Source of the DNA: Symbiodinium natans
Lineage: Eukaryota > Sar > Dinophyceae > Suessiales > Symbiodiniaceae
DNA length: 64,000 bases
NCBI GenBank assembly: GCA_905221605.1
Contig: CAJNDS010002257.1
Location: 39,779-103,778, forward strand
Direction: 5' to 3'
This document shows positions 20,334-32,300 of the stretch, piece by piece (the first letter of the stretch is position 1; the number at the start of each line of letters is the position of its first letter). The notes under the pieces were generated by a model. It was given only the letters and a program-made list of their open reading frames with translations. It searched no databases and was not told where the DNA came from. Made by a program: the position numbers and the translations under genes.

Positions 20334-21817
20334 CACGGCGTAGGGCTCGAGGGCCTCGAGGGTTTGTGAGCTGAAGCCGCAAGCCCACGCCGGTTAAGCT
20401 TGGAGCAGTGAGCACGACATCCAAGGACCGAAGTGGCCCTGAAGCATACAAACCCTAAACCCTAAACCCTAAACCCTAAACCCTAAACCCTAAACTCTGG
20501 AAACCCTGAACCTAATCGGGCTAGGCTTTAGGGTTGAGGCCACAGGTGCTACGTAGAAAGATGATAAGGACGATATTTGGTTACCCAAGATGATTCTGAA
20601 AAGGTGGGTGCGAAGACCAAATTCACGGCACACGCTCAAGCCCTACGACACGACCCCATAACCTTGAAGCCCCCATCCCTGGAAGTACAAAAGTCCACGG
20701 AAGCAAGGGATGCTTTAGAGTCCCCCCCCCTCCTAAACCCCCTCTGAAGCCCCAAAAAAACGCTGGAGAGCACCCGTGAGTTCCCGTCGAGAAGGAGCTC
20801 GTGGCAGATGGCAACCCAGAGGGCACGTACCTCAACAATAAACCCTAAACCCCAACCCCCAAACCCCAAACCCCCAACCCTAAACCCCCAACCCTAAACC
20901 CTAAACCCTAAGGTTGTGAGTTTGAAGGTGGGTTTCGGGCTTGCGGCTTCCGGGCTTCGGGCTAAGGGAACTACGAAGGTGCCACATACAGCTCTCTCAA
21001 CCCCAAATCTTTGCGCCCTGCAGCCTGAGCCTCAAAACCGTCCTGTGGGCCCGGTGTTCGAGGTTGTGCAGGAACCAAAAGCTGGCTTTCGCATCCCACG
21101 CTTCTCAGCAGATTGCATGTTCTCGCTTGGCCATCAAAGACAAAGGGAATGTTGAGACTCACGCTGCTGCGGAAGACCCAGCACTCTAAAACCGAAATCC
21201 TAGCCCTACACGAGCTGTCGGCACCAAGCCGCTTGAAATTCTGGGCAAGCCCTACCCTCTACAGGGTTCCTAACAAGGCTGAGGGCTGACGTCGGTAGAG
21301 TCTGCGTGACGAGGGGCGACATCGCACCAGCTTGAGGCGTTAGGTCGTAGCTGTACCTGGTCGGGAAGGAGAATCAGGTACCGAGCGTAAGGATGGCTAG
21401 CTGTAACTCTTCTATACCTTTTAGGGTGTGGGGTTTAGGGTTTAGGGATTACGGGTACCTTTGCAACAACCTTGTCTTCCCCTCAATCTTCATCAAGTAG
21501 CAATCGTAAAGCGCCAGCCTCTCCCCAACACGCCCTATTACAAGTCGTATATCCCCTATTACAGCAACCGAGTCTAGCCTCCTTAACAAGAACGTCACCC
21601 TAAATCCTAAACCCTAAACCCTAAACCCTACACCTAAACCCTAAACCCTAAGCCCTAAGCCCTAAACCCTAGACTCCAACCAAGTTCTTAAGGCAGAGCC
21701 GTTATGGGAGTGTCGAGTGCCTGAACCTGATGGTCCAAAAACACCTTGCCGCCGCTCCCCAGCCTTTCTGGGGGCTTAGGGCCTTGGGCCCTGAGGTAGG
21801 GTTTAGGGCTTCAGAAA

Positions 21818-21907
21818 CTAGGTGGGCCCTGTAAACTAAACACTCTGAAACATAATCCTAAACATGATCCTCTTAAGCCAATACAGGAAGATATAGAACA
21901 CATCCCG
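21818..21907 (+). mobile_element. Introner/MITE-like family M1 copy
   Basis: CTAGGTGGGCCC start, CTCTGAAA, then ATGATCCTCTTAAGCCAAT and ATATAGAACACATCCC. It aligns with the copies at 15044 and 41989. The 3' terminus is diverged. Confidence 0.65.
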
Positions 21908-23355
21908 ATCCAGAAAAGGCTTGGAGCTCTGGAGGCCTGTAAAACCGTAAGCCCATAAAACTTAAAACCCTAAGCCCTAAGGCCTAAACCCGAAACCCTA
22001 AACCCGAAACCCTAAACCCTAAACCCGAAACCCTAAACCCTAAACCCTAAACCCTAAACCCTAAACACGTGCAAGTCGGGAGCTTCCCTTGAGGCCGCCA
22101 GACACAGGCAGCACGTCCAGGTTTACGTGAAGGAGTGTACCGCATCTTGCAAGGGAGAGACGCGCCCCGAACACACAAGCAACCAGGGGTTCAGGGTTTA
22201 GGGTTTAGGGTTTCAGAAACTGTCAGAACCCCGACCAAGGCATCTGAGACCCAGGCATATACCCTGTTGGCTGCGGTAGAATTGGTGCCGGCACCGGAGC
22301 ATACCTGGGCTCTGGGATCCAATGGGTGAGGGTCTCTTCGGGATTTTTTTTTGAGGGCTTTCAGCATATTTCTTTTTGGGGCGGGGGGGGGGGGGCCTTA
22401 AAAACCCTCCTTAAGCCGAAAAGGTTGAGGACCAGGGCGTGCTTGGAGGTCTTGCAGAGTCTGCTGCTTCCCTGAACCCTTAAACCCTGGAGTGGGGGGC
22501 TTTAAGTTTAGGGTTTTGGGTTGCAGACCCTGCACCAATGAGGGCCAAACAGGCAGTCATGCAGAAGTCCCACCGAACTGCTCTGTTCCGGCTGTCGGGT
22601 CTTCGGGTACTTCTTTTTGTTGCACGCATCGAGGGGTTCTTAAAAGGAGCTCACCTGTGGTGGCTCGTTGCATTACTCCTGTCGATGATCGCATCGTTCT
22701 CCTCTTCAGATCGCTTTTAAGGCACTCGCCCAGCTTGTTCAAGGTAGTCGGGGACTTTTCGTTGCCTTCCTGCAGGGGCTCGGGGCTCCTTGCGACGCTC
22801 TCGGCCCTCCAAAGCACTCAAGTAAAGCTCAAAAGTGGGTAAACCCCAAACAAACCCTTTACAAACCGCTCAGAGGGCTGAAAAGGGCCAAGCGCGACAT
22901 GGTAACAGCCAAGTCCAAAACTCGAAATTGACGTGGGGCCTGAACCCTGCTGCCTGGTGGCCCTAAGCCCTAAGCCCTCTCAGCCCGAAGAGCCCGAAGC
23001 CCTAAGCCCTAAGCCCTAAGCCTCCTAATCCTAGGTGGGTGCTTAGGACTCAGGTTTGGCACCGTTCTTTCTTGCGCAGGCAGACCAAGACATGTATGCG
23101 GCCCTACCGACTGCCCCAGGCTACTTGGAGGATATCCTTTAACCCGGAATCCGAAGCCCTGAATGGAGGGTGGGCCCTAAACCCTAAACCCTAAACCCCA
23201 AACCCTAAACCTTAAACCCTAAACCCTAAACCCTAAACCCTGGGCACCCTGAGGTGCGCACGGCTGCATGTACCTGCTGAGGGCTTCGGCTTTCCAGGGG
23301 TGTTCTAGCATGGTGTGCCAGGGTGTCATGGCTTTCGGGTCTTCGGGTTTAAGGT

Positions 23356-23459
23356 TTTAGGGTTCTAGGCCTCCTAGGACCTAGGGTATTGAATAGACCT
23401 TAATTTTTTTATGTTTGAGGTATATTCGGGTTTAGGGTTCTAGGCCTCCTAGGACCTAG
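23356..23459 (+). repeat. 29-bp direct repeat flanking a 46-bp insert
   Basis: TTTAGGGTTCTAGGCCTCCT followed by AGGACCTAG occurs at 23356 and again at 23431. The repeat contains a CCTAGG-based near-palindrome. Confidence 0.85.
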
Positions 23460-23996
23460 CAGGTAGTGTGGAGGAATTGGGGCGGCTTAGCAGATCATCA
23501 ACAGGGTGGACGGAAGGCGCTCGTTTCCTTTTCAACATGACAGTCTAAAACCAAGCAAGACCAAACAACTATCCCGGTCCGCCCTAAATTTTGGACCCAA
23601 AATCCAGAAAGCTCGCAACGGCGGGGGAGGGGAAAGGGGTTGCAAACGGCGTCAGGGACTCACTCAGATGGCTCCTGAGAGAGCTGAAGAAGTAGCCAAT
23701 TTAGGGTTTAGGGATGTTTAGGGTCTAGGGTTTAGGGGAAATACTCCAGGACTGCAACGGGATGACATTGGCAATGCCACTAAGGCACGGCATCAACCCT
23801 GAAGCCTAGTGTTTCGGGTTTACGGGACATCTAGGGTGAGTTAAAGGGCCAGGCCTCAAAAGAACTTTCTGGACAGCCTGAATGGCAGGGTCCTTTGATC
23901 TAAGGCACTGAATAGGTGACCCTACTTTCGGGGATCCGCCAAATGATGTTCGGAGGCTTCTGGGATGAAAATGATGGCTTCAAGGGTTGAAGGTTT

Positions 23997-24042
23997 GGCT
24001 GTTCCCCCTTATACTAACCTTAATAGGGAGGGGAACATCCCA
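23997..24042 (+). mobile_element. MITE-like family M2, short deleted copy
   Basis: TGTTCCCCCTTATACTAACC is followed almost at once by GGGAGGGGAACATCCCAAG. The two termini of family M2 are nearly joined, with the centre missing. Confidence 0.6.
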
Positions 24043-24376
24043 AGCTCAAGTCTTTTTAGGCAACCCAAAGCCCTAGGCCAAGTGCCAGGCGGCTGTGAGT
24101 ACAGCGGCGAGGTCCTTAGCTCTCGTGCAGTGTAGGGTTGAGATTCCTGGTATCCCCAAAAGGACAGCCAGCTGTATACACTCACAAGTATTGTAATGAA
24201 CCCTATATACACCCACCAATCACAGCAACATCAACCCTGTTTCACATGGGCTCTGGTCCAGACAAGCACCCTTGCAGTAGGAAGTCTAAAGTCACGGTGC
24301 AGAGGGTTCTAGAGGGCAGGAAGGGCTCTCCACTTATTGGGGGTCCTGATGATAAGGGGATCCTACTATTTGGGAA

Positions 24377-24569
24377 CCTAAACCCTAAACCCTAAACCCT
24401 AAACCCTAAGCCCTAAACCCTAAACCCTAAACCCTAAACCCTAAACCCTAAACCCTAAACCCTAAACCCTAAACCCTAAACCCTAAACCCTAAACCCTAA
24501 ACCCTAAACCCAATACCCTAAACCCTAAACCCCAAAACCCTAAAACCCTAAACCCCAAAACCCTAAAAC
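24377..24569 (-). repeat. Interstitial telomeric tract, CCCTAAA
   Basis: About 20 uniform heptamers and then CCCCAAAA/CCCTAAAA variants. About 105 bp later a tract of opposite orientation begins (24674). Confidence 0.95.
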
Positions 24570-24673
24570 CGGGGGTCTCCGATTTTTGTAAGCTTCCATA
24601 TGGGTTTAGGGTTTAAGCTTCGAGGGAAGCCGGGCATCCCATGGACTCTGGCTTTTTGGGGCCACGTTGTTTC

Positions 24674-24866
24674 GTTTAGGGTTTAGGGTTTAGGGTTTAG
24701 GGTTTAGGGTTTAGGGTTTAGGGTTTAGGGTTTAGGGTTTAGGGTTTAGGGTTTAGGGTTTAGGGTTTAGGGTTTAGGGTTTAGGGTTTAGGGTTTAGGG
24801 TTTAGGGTTTAGGGTTTAGGGTTTAGGGCTTCGGGTTTAGGGTTTAGTTTCGGGTTTAGGGTTTGG
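24674..24866 (+). repeat. Interstitial telomeric tract, TTTAGGG
   Basis: About 23 uniform heptamers followed by TTCGGG variants. With 24377-24569 it forms a CCCTAAA-then-TTTAGGG arrangement. This is the reverse of the TTTAGGG-then-CCCTAAA order expected from a telomere fusion. Confidence 0.95.
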
Positions 24867-25117
24867 AGTGCCTCCTACAGACTTGGCACCTTGATTGCCA
24901 CAAGTCTCCCTAGAATGCCACATCCACCTGCTAGCATCCTTTCGCAAAAAGACTCTTCACAAACAACATAGTGGGGGGGGGGGGGGGGGGGGGGCCGGTG
25001 GGGGAAGTGCATCTGCGTGAGATTCGCTCTCGGTTGCATCGAAGGCGCATAGTAGACACCGCGCCTGGGTGATAGTACCTTAGGTTTGGGAGCTGGGGAT
25101 GTGTTGACTGTTCAATG

Positions 25118-25193
25118 CTAGGTTGGCGAGAAGTACTCCAAATCTTGTCCTCTTAAGCCCAATAAGGGAACATGCAAAGTATCCCAAGGGCCT
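25118..25193 (+). mobile_element. Introner/MITE-like family M1, short copy
   Basis: CTAGGTTGG start, TTGTCCTCTTAAGCCCAAT, AAGGGAACATGCAAAGTATC and CCCAAGGGCCTG end. It matches the core and 3' terminus of the 15044 copy. Confidence 0.7.
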
Positions 25194-26672
25194 GCACAAA
25201 ATAGTCTTCCTGGCTTGATACTTTGGGTTTTAAGGTACGGTATACAGAACGATTACAGCTGGGCTTACCTACTCGGCCCTCCTGCTATCTGCGGAACAAG
25301 AAACGCCGGGCAAACGAGCAGCTGGCATTTACTTTCGCCACTCTCCAACAAAGCTTCCTGGACCTTTCGTTAACATAATCTTGGAGCCCACTTGGAACTC
25401 TGTTTACGGTTACAGTCAACCAACAACTACTCAAAAATATCCAGTTACATGGGCTGAAGCTCAGGGTCACCGGCTTGTGGTTTTCAGGGCTCTGGGCCGC
25501 CAGGGCTCAAGGGTTCGGCATGTGTAGGCCGTTGAGGGTTTCTCGCGGTGCGCCATCTGTTTCAGGTATTCGATATCCCCCTCCTTCAACAAGATCTTTA
25601 TGGGAGTTCATGTTTGTAGGGAGGTTGATCTCAAGGACGTCGAGTGGATTTTCTCCTTTGCCTCGCTACGCTTGCTCCTGGCGCCTTTGGCTCAGGAGGA
25701 GTTGCAGGTTGGCTTGGAGCCGCTCGCAGACGCCTCCGAGTTCCTCCAAGAATCCCAGGTGGTCTTGGAGCGTAAACAGCCAGATTTCCCCGGCAAAGGT
25801 CAGCTCCCAACTCAGCCTGCCGGTGGCGCAGCCGCAGGTCGGAGTTGCGGACAGAGAGCTTGCGTTCGAAATGACAGCACGGCAGCCGCTGGAGAGGATG
25901 CTGATCCAGGAGAGGGCCACGTCATGAACACCCACAATAGCTTCCACGGGCAAGCTTCTTGGCATGCGCCCCCGGCAGTGTAGCTCGAGGTACCTATAAG
26001 TGCCACTTTTTCAGGAAGATGCAACAAACAGGTCCCCCCCTCTGCACCCTTGAGGCCCCGAAGCACAGCTACAAAAAGACCTGAGACTTATCCTGAAAGC
26101 TCGGCCGAGAATGCCAGTCCTCATCGCGCTTCGCCAAGATGACGCTGGTGGGGGTGCCGGCTCCGGAGGCGAAGGCCAGGCAAAAGCCTCCAGCAAATGC
26201 CATGGGGCAGAACCTGCTTATTGTCAGAATAGACCCACGCCCCAATCTTACCCCATGTCCATCATCCTTCTCACAACAGCCCGCACGAGAGCACCCCTAG
26301 TTTTGGGAAGCCCCGTTCCATTTTCCGGAACATGCAAGGCTCTATCATACTATCGTCGGTCAGATGGGAAGCTTGAAGAAGCCCCCTAGATCTGCCAAGA
26401 CGCATCACCATGAGAAAGAGGTCTCCCTTAGCAAGCCCGTAGCCTCCAAGCGCCAGGAGCAGCACTCCAGAAATGGAACCCAGGACCATCCTGGCATAGT
26501 GCGCCGACCCCCAGCGTGTGACAAACAGCCCGTTGCGGCTGATCTGAAGCTCGCGACGCATTGGGACAAAAAGCTGTATGCACCCCCTTGTGCTGGTAGC
26601 GCCAGCCTTTTGAGACTCTCCGATATGACGACCACGTGCTCGATCAGCTCGATCGTCAATGTCGTAAGAACA

Positions 26673-26778
26673 TACTATAGGGCCTTAATAATTAGAATAG
26701 GGTTTTGGAGTTATTATCGTATATTTGTGCACGGACCATACGGGAATACTATTAGTATTTATTCCGACCCCTATATTA
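26673..26778 (-). mobile_element. MITE-like family M3 copy
   Basis: CTATAGGGCCTTAATAATTA at one end and TTCCGACCCCTATATTA at the other, with GACCATACGGGAATACTATT in the middle. Orientation is opposite to the 43155 copy. Confidence 0.7.
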
Positions 26779-27099
26779 CCCTGTACCTGAATTCTACCAT
26801 TCTACCCCGTAACTTGAGCAGACGTTTTCCGGCTCGAGGCAAACTCGAAGTTCACTGGGAGCAACAGAGTCTTTGGGCAAGTAGGTGTGGCATCTTAAGC
26901 TACAACCGAGCACGCTACATCCTATAACTCAACCCCCATACCTTACGTCCAACCCTTTGCCCTCGAAACTCTGGACAACAGTTGCCCAAAACGTGAAGTT
27001 TTTGGGCTTTTGGCCCAAGCTCGAACTTCCCACAAACCAACCTATGCTGTGCTTGGAACCCTGGTAAAAGCGATGAGTATTCTCCTCTTCTTCAGCAAT

Positions 27100-27150
27100 A
27101 ACCCTAAACCCTAAACCCTAAACCCTCAACCCTAAACCCTAAACCCTAAA
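27100..27150 (-). repeat. Interstitial telomeric tract, CCCTAAA
   Basis: Seven heptamers including one CCCTCAA. Confidence 0.9.
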
Positions 27151-28694
27151 TTTCCCAGCTGCCGGCTTAAAGCCGGTGCCGAGGCCGCAGCGCGTTCGCC
27201 GGGCTCGCGGTGAAGGATCCGCCGGTGGGCAGGATCACGGCGGGCGTTTGTGCCGTGTACCTTCCAAGGCAGATCCTGGCCTCTTGCCTCCAGGAACTAT
27301 TATGTTACCATGATAAGGCTATATATGTATATATGTGTATATATTAAAAATGATGTATATATATACACATATATACATATCTCATATTCTCATATTATGC
27401 ATAGAGATATAAAACAGTTATTCTGATAGGTTGATTTACGCTCCTTAGCAAGAACCTCCCCTTAGACCTCTTCTTCCAGGAATTCTTTCTATGCTATCGG
27501 CACCCCCTAACTTACAACCTCTCAGTACAGCTCCCCGTTCCGGATTGCCCCGAAACCCTGAACCCTACAAATCCTAAAGTCTGGGGCGTTGAGTCTTGGG
27601 CGAACTGTCCGGAGCTTGTGAGCCCGACACCTGGTGCTCTGAGGGATTGACATGGAGGTCTCCCAAAACTAGGGCACAGGGCAACCCTAAACCCTAAACC
27701 CTAAACCCTAATCCCTAAACCCTAAACCCTAAACCCTAAACCACAGGGCTCTGAGGTTTCCTTTTTTCACAAATTATGGTGATTCTTGGAGTATATGACG
27801 GGTACTGCGGGTACACCTGCTTTTGGGTTTAGGGCTTAGGGCTTAGGGTTTAGGGTCTAGGGTTTGGGGCAAATCAAACCCTCAACCCTCAGCCCTCAAC
27901 GCTAAACCTTTAAACCCCTTAAAGCGGGTGTAAGGGTGACTTGGAATCCTCTCCTCCCTGAAGCAGCAAACTCCCAAGCTGGGGTTTAGGGTTAGGGTTT
28001 AGGTTTTAAGAGCCCAAAGGAAGAACCTGTAAAACCCTCAAAACGATTGGGGGGGGGGCACATCATCGTGACGGACGTGTCTCCCTGGTGTATCTACGTG
28101 TGCTGCTTGCGCCAGGGTGCGCTGGACTTATGCCTTACCTGGCGTTGCAGCTAGGGTGTTAAGACTTTGAGCTTAGAACCCTAAACCCTAAACCCTAAAC
28201 CCCTAAACCCTAAACCCTAAACCTTAAACCCTTCTCTAGGCCCACCGTCACCTCAGCTAGAACGCTCCCAGACCTTGGCTCTGCGGCGGGTCTTCCGTCG
28301 AGTGTTGGGTCCGAGGGGTTTTAGAGGAGTTTCGGGAGACTGGAACTTGCAGCCTTAAACCCTAAACCCTAAACCCTGATTCCTGAGCCCTAAACCCTAG
28401 TTTGGTGCTTGGGCCCTGGAAGACATGGTTTCTGGCTCGTCGGGCTCAGGGCTTGTGGGGTTTCAACGATGGCTACGACCTCTTCTTGGCTGCACTTAAC
28501 AGGGTGGCTAAAAATTAAATTTTTAGTGGCCTTTATTAAGAAACCCAATAAGCCCAAAAAGGCTAAGGATCTAAAGTTACAGTAAAGCACCACAAAGTCT
28601 TCTCAGGACGGCTTGTGGTCCCGTAGCTTCCGAGCCGAGCAGGCATGCGGGAATCTTTGGGACCCTGGAAGCCGCAGTCTGCGCGAAGCCCGCA
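27151..28694. other. Non-coding stretch with AT palindrome
   Basis: A TATATGTATATATGTGTATA run and its inverse ATACACATATATACATAT form a long AT-rich inverted repeat at 27318-27384. Short CCCTAAA tracts lie at 27683-27742 and 28177-28232. No gene is supported. Confidence 0.6.
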
Positions 28695-28847
28695 GGGTTT
28701 AGGGTTTAGGGTTTAGGGTTTAGGGTTTAGGGTTTAGGGTTTAGGGTTTAGGGTTTAGGGTTTAGGGTTTAGGGTTTAGGGTTTAGGGTTTAGGGTTGAG
28801 GGTTTAGGGTTGAGGGTTTAGGGTTTAGGGTTTCGGGTTTAGGGTTT
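28695..28847 (+). repeat. Interstitial telomeric tract, TTTAGGG
   Basis: About 20 heptamers with two TTGAGGG and one TTCGGG variant near the right end. Confidence 0.95.
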
Positions 28848-28962
28848 GGAGGGCTTAGGGTGCTGAGTATATTAGACCATCTCCGGAAGGAAAGGGATCT
28901 AGGTGACCAGTCAAAGGCTTCATTGTCTAGGAGCCGGTTTTGGAGGTTTACAGGGTTTAGGG

Positions 28963-29064
28963 TTGGGATATTCCCCCTTATACGAACAGTCCTTAATAGG
29001 GATTACAGTATCCCCGATGAAAGTCCCTATGAAGGACTCTTCGTATCAGGGCGAACATCCCAAG
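28963..29064 (+). mobile_element. MITE-like family M2 copy
   Basis: TTGGGATATTCCCCCTTATA at the left and CAGGGCGAACATCCCAAG at the right form an imperfect terminal inversion. CAGTCCTTAATAGGGATTA lies near the left end. Confidence 0.7.
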
Positions 29065-29216
29065 TCTAGGGCTTCTAGATTTCTCCAGTAGCTTCGGAAG
29101 AAAGGTGCGCTTCCATTGGGGTTTCATCAGGCGGATAAGCATACTACCGGGCACCCAAGGCTTCTCGCGCTTAGGCAGATATGGGGGCTAAGGGTTTCGG
29201 GTTTAGGGTTTGGGGT

Positions 29217-29300
29217 CTAAACCCTAAACCCTAAACCCTAAACCCTAAACCCTAAGCCCTAAACCCTAAACCCTAAACCCCTAAATCCTAAAGCCCTACA
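29217..29300 (-). repeat. Interstitial telomeric tract, CCCTAAA
   Basis: About 11 heptamers with CCCTAAG and CCCCTAAA variants. Confidence 0.9.
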
Positions 29301-32300
29301 CTCTGCGGCCCTAAGAACCTTGATAAAAAGGCTCACTTTCAAGATGTTTTGCGGGGATTCACGCTTCTCAGAAGCAGGGACTCAAAAGCGCAACTCCTCT
29401 GCAGAGACTTGGCTAAAGGTTGCGGTGGTTTTCAGGAAAGCCCGAACCCCAAGCCCTAAAAAATTCCTTTAGAAGGGATATTTCTTATCACAATAGGGGC
29501 TTGGAAAGGCTACCTCGATCAGCAAGCATGGGCAGAGGCTGATTTTGGCAGCCACGGGCAAAGATCATCAATGAGGTCACAGCGGCCACGAGGCGATCTC
29601 TTTCCAGGTGAAACGAAAGCGGCAACACCGCGCCCGCAAAGCTCGTCGCGGACGCACGCTGCTTCAGACATGAGCTGGATATTGGATGAAGGACTCTGGG
29701 AATCCGTGGCCTTGAGGTGGAAGCCCTAACACCCGAAAACTAATCTCTTGCAACCTTAGGCGCTGCAAGCCACAAGCAGCCAGCAAAACAAAACTCGTGA
29801 AACATTCGCTACAGCCCCGGAAACCCCACTTTGGTCCCAGAGCCCTGAAGCCTATAAAGGCCCGCATTTCACCAAATTTCACCAAACCAGAAGGCTGCTG
29901 AGGTGCTCCCAAGGTTTTCTTGGGAGGACAACAAAGCAAGCAGAATCGTTTTTCAGGCACTCCTGAAAGCGACCCGGGCTCCCTGCTCCCAATGGCGTCT
30001 GGGCTTCGGATTCTGCCGTGTGCGGAGTGGCATGAGGCCTAAAGTTTGAAGGTCCAGGGTTCAGGATTTGGGGCCTAGGCCTACGCTTGCTTCCATGTAT
30101 AGAACTTGCAACGACTCTGCCAGGAAGAACACAAGGACCAAAGACTCACGGGATATGTTTTGGGTGGATGTTTCGGGGTATGTTTCGGGGGTATGTTTAG
30201 GGGCCTAGGGGTGTGTTCGCGGCATCAGTAGCTACTTTACCTGCACTTTCGGGGGTATGTTTCGCAGGTGTGCAACCCGTGAGCCCTTCTTAACCCTGAG
30301 CCCAGGCTTTAGGCACTTATCAGGATTTATCAGGTACACAAGCCTTCTGCCCGAACTTAGGTGACCCTGCCGGTGGCCCTACCCTGCTTCTCGTGCAATT
30401 CTGTGACGGGCGGGGTCCAAACCCACACGCTACTGAAACCACCTTCCCCCGCATCACATGCAGTTCTAAAGATTCTCAGCCCTATAAAAGCCCTCAACAT
30501 TAAGAGAGATGCTCGCTCGCCACTGTTACGGCTGAGGGATGTTGGGGCTTTACAGGGTTTATGGGGTTTAGAGGGTCTTAAAAAAGGCTTTGGGGTTCAG
30601 TGATTAGTTTTTAGGGTGTTCAGGGCTCAACCTGAAACCCTGGACCCCACTGTCCGCAACGTCTGCACGACTTGTCTGCATCTCAGCTTCGCTGCTCTCA
30701 GATGTTGCCGATCGAACACTAATCCTGCCGAAGGGAGAGTGGTCTCCTGAAATTCAGGAACGCTGAACCCTAAAACCCCGAACAACACCCTTGTCACTGT
30801 GAAAGGGCCTTTGTACTGTAACTTGCACACATCTCCCGGCAGCCCACTTACATCCTGCCACCTCCCCTCATGGGTACACTTTTTTTGGCACTTTCATTGA
30901 TTTTTTTGGCTTTTTTTGGGGGGGGGGACGTTAAGGTTTAGGGTTTATGGTTTAGGGTGGTTTAGGGTTGTTTAGGGTTGTTTAGTTTCGGGATAGGGTT
31001 TAGGGTTTAGGGTTTAGGGTTAGAGAGGAAAATAGAGGTTTCTCTCTGGTTTTCCTTTGTTTTCTACCAGAAAAAAAGGGCCAAACAACAAACAAACGGC
31101 AAAAACAAATGGGTCCTCTCCCTTCATCCTTAGAATTTATGTTGTTTACAGGGCTTGGGGTCTGGCCTCTGCCGTGAAGTCCAAAATCTCAAAGCATGAA
31201 GCCCTTCAAGCTTAGGTCTCTTGGGCTCTACCCTTTCAAGACGTGAATCCTCGATTCCTCCGCGGCCACCCCAAAGCAACTCCCATATGAATTCTAGGTC
31301 GTTCTGGATTCATTTTGGGCTTCAGGGCTTGGTAGGGTTTTAGCCCTAAACCCTCAGCCCCGAACCAAGAAGGAAAAAAGCAGCCGGGCCTCTCCGCTAG
31401 CAGCAGGGCCTAAGAGGCGCTCGGTCAGGAACTTCCTGCGCTGCTTGCGCTTTGGGGTTTCGGGCTACAGGTGAGGGTCTACGGCTTAAGGCGGGTGGGA
31501 TTTAAGCTTCAGGGCTTGTGCTTTTTGGGGCTTAGGGTTCAGGTATACCGGATATCCTTTAAAGTTTCGGGCGGCTTGGGGCTTCTTCGGAGGGTTGTCT
31601 CCCACTCACACAGGACCCTTCACATATTCGCAGCAGGCCTGCATGTGCTGCTGTCCCATTGGCGGCATACCAGGAGTGACTGGAACCTGCACAAAGCGGG
31701 CGGTCAAAATACCTTTCCGCACCCATTGGAATTTCCAATGAACTTCGTAAGCAGAGCAGCGTCACTGACTCTAACTGCCGACTGTAAAGCATGCTAAAGC
31801 CGCGTCATGCGTGGCTAAAGCGTGCTAAAACCGCCACAACTGAACCGCGAGCCTCCCCCAAAGCCCTAATACTCCGAGTCGCCACTTGCGCAGCCTTTGC
31901 AGTTGAACCTCTTACTCTTACTATTCTCCTCCCCGCAATCAGGCTAAGCTGCTTGTATTGCGACCCTGGAACGCCATCTACGTCTCACCCACACTCAACT
32001 CCAGAAGCAACATCTTGAAGAATCTAAACTTTTACTTCCCGAGTTCCCAACAGGAACGCCACAACGAGCTGCTGACTCGTGCCGCTCAAGAACTGCGCGG
32101 CTGGCATGTGCACTTCACCACAGCACGCGTGCAGAACAAACAGCCGAAATTGGCTGGCGCTGGATCCGTCGGGTGTAACCGGGCATGGATGCCCTGGTCG
32201 TGAATGTGCTGGGTATAGTAACGACATGGATGCTGTGACCACGGGTGCTTCGTCTTTCGGGCATGCGTGTTCAGGTCGCGGATGTGAAAAGATCACGGAG

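Larger units (their letters stand above)
20136..24376. other. Non-coding stretch dense in short telomeric tracts
   Basis: No gene is supported. CCCTAAA-type tracts lie at 20450-20495, 20838-20911, 21600-21671, 21985-22067 and 23174-23242, each 45-85 bp. MITE-like copies are at 20234-20333 (M3), 21818-21907 (M1) and 23997-24042 (M2 fragment). A 29-bp direct repeat occurs at 23356 and 23431. A G tract lies near 22382-22395. Confidence 0.6.
24867..27099. other. Telomere-repeat-free island, possible gene remnant on minus strand
   Basis: Contains a G tract (24973-24994) and an M1 copy (25118-25193), and from about 25240 to 26660 has no telomeric tracts. On the minus strand, frames in 26560-26270 include a hydrophobic segment (MVLGSISGVLLLALGG), and 25965-25666 reads as an ordinary-composition peptide. 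The frames are interrupted, no domain is recognised, and I cannot join them into a gene. An M3 copy lies at 26673-26778. Confidence 0.3.
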
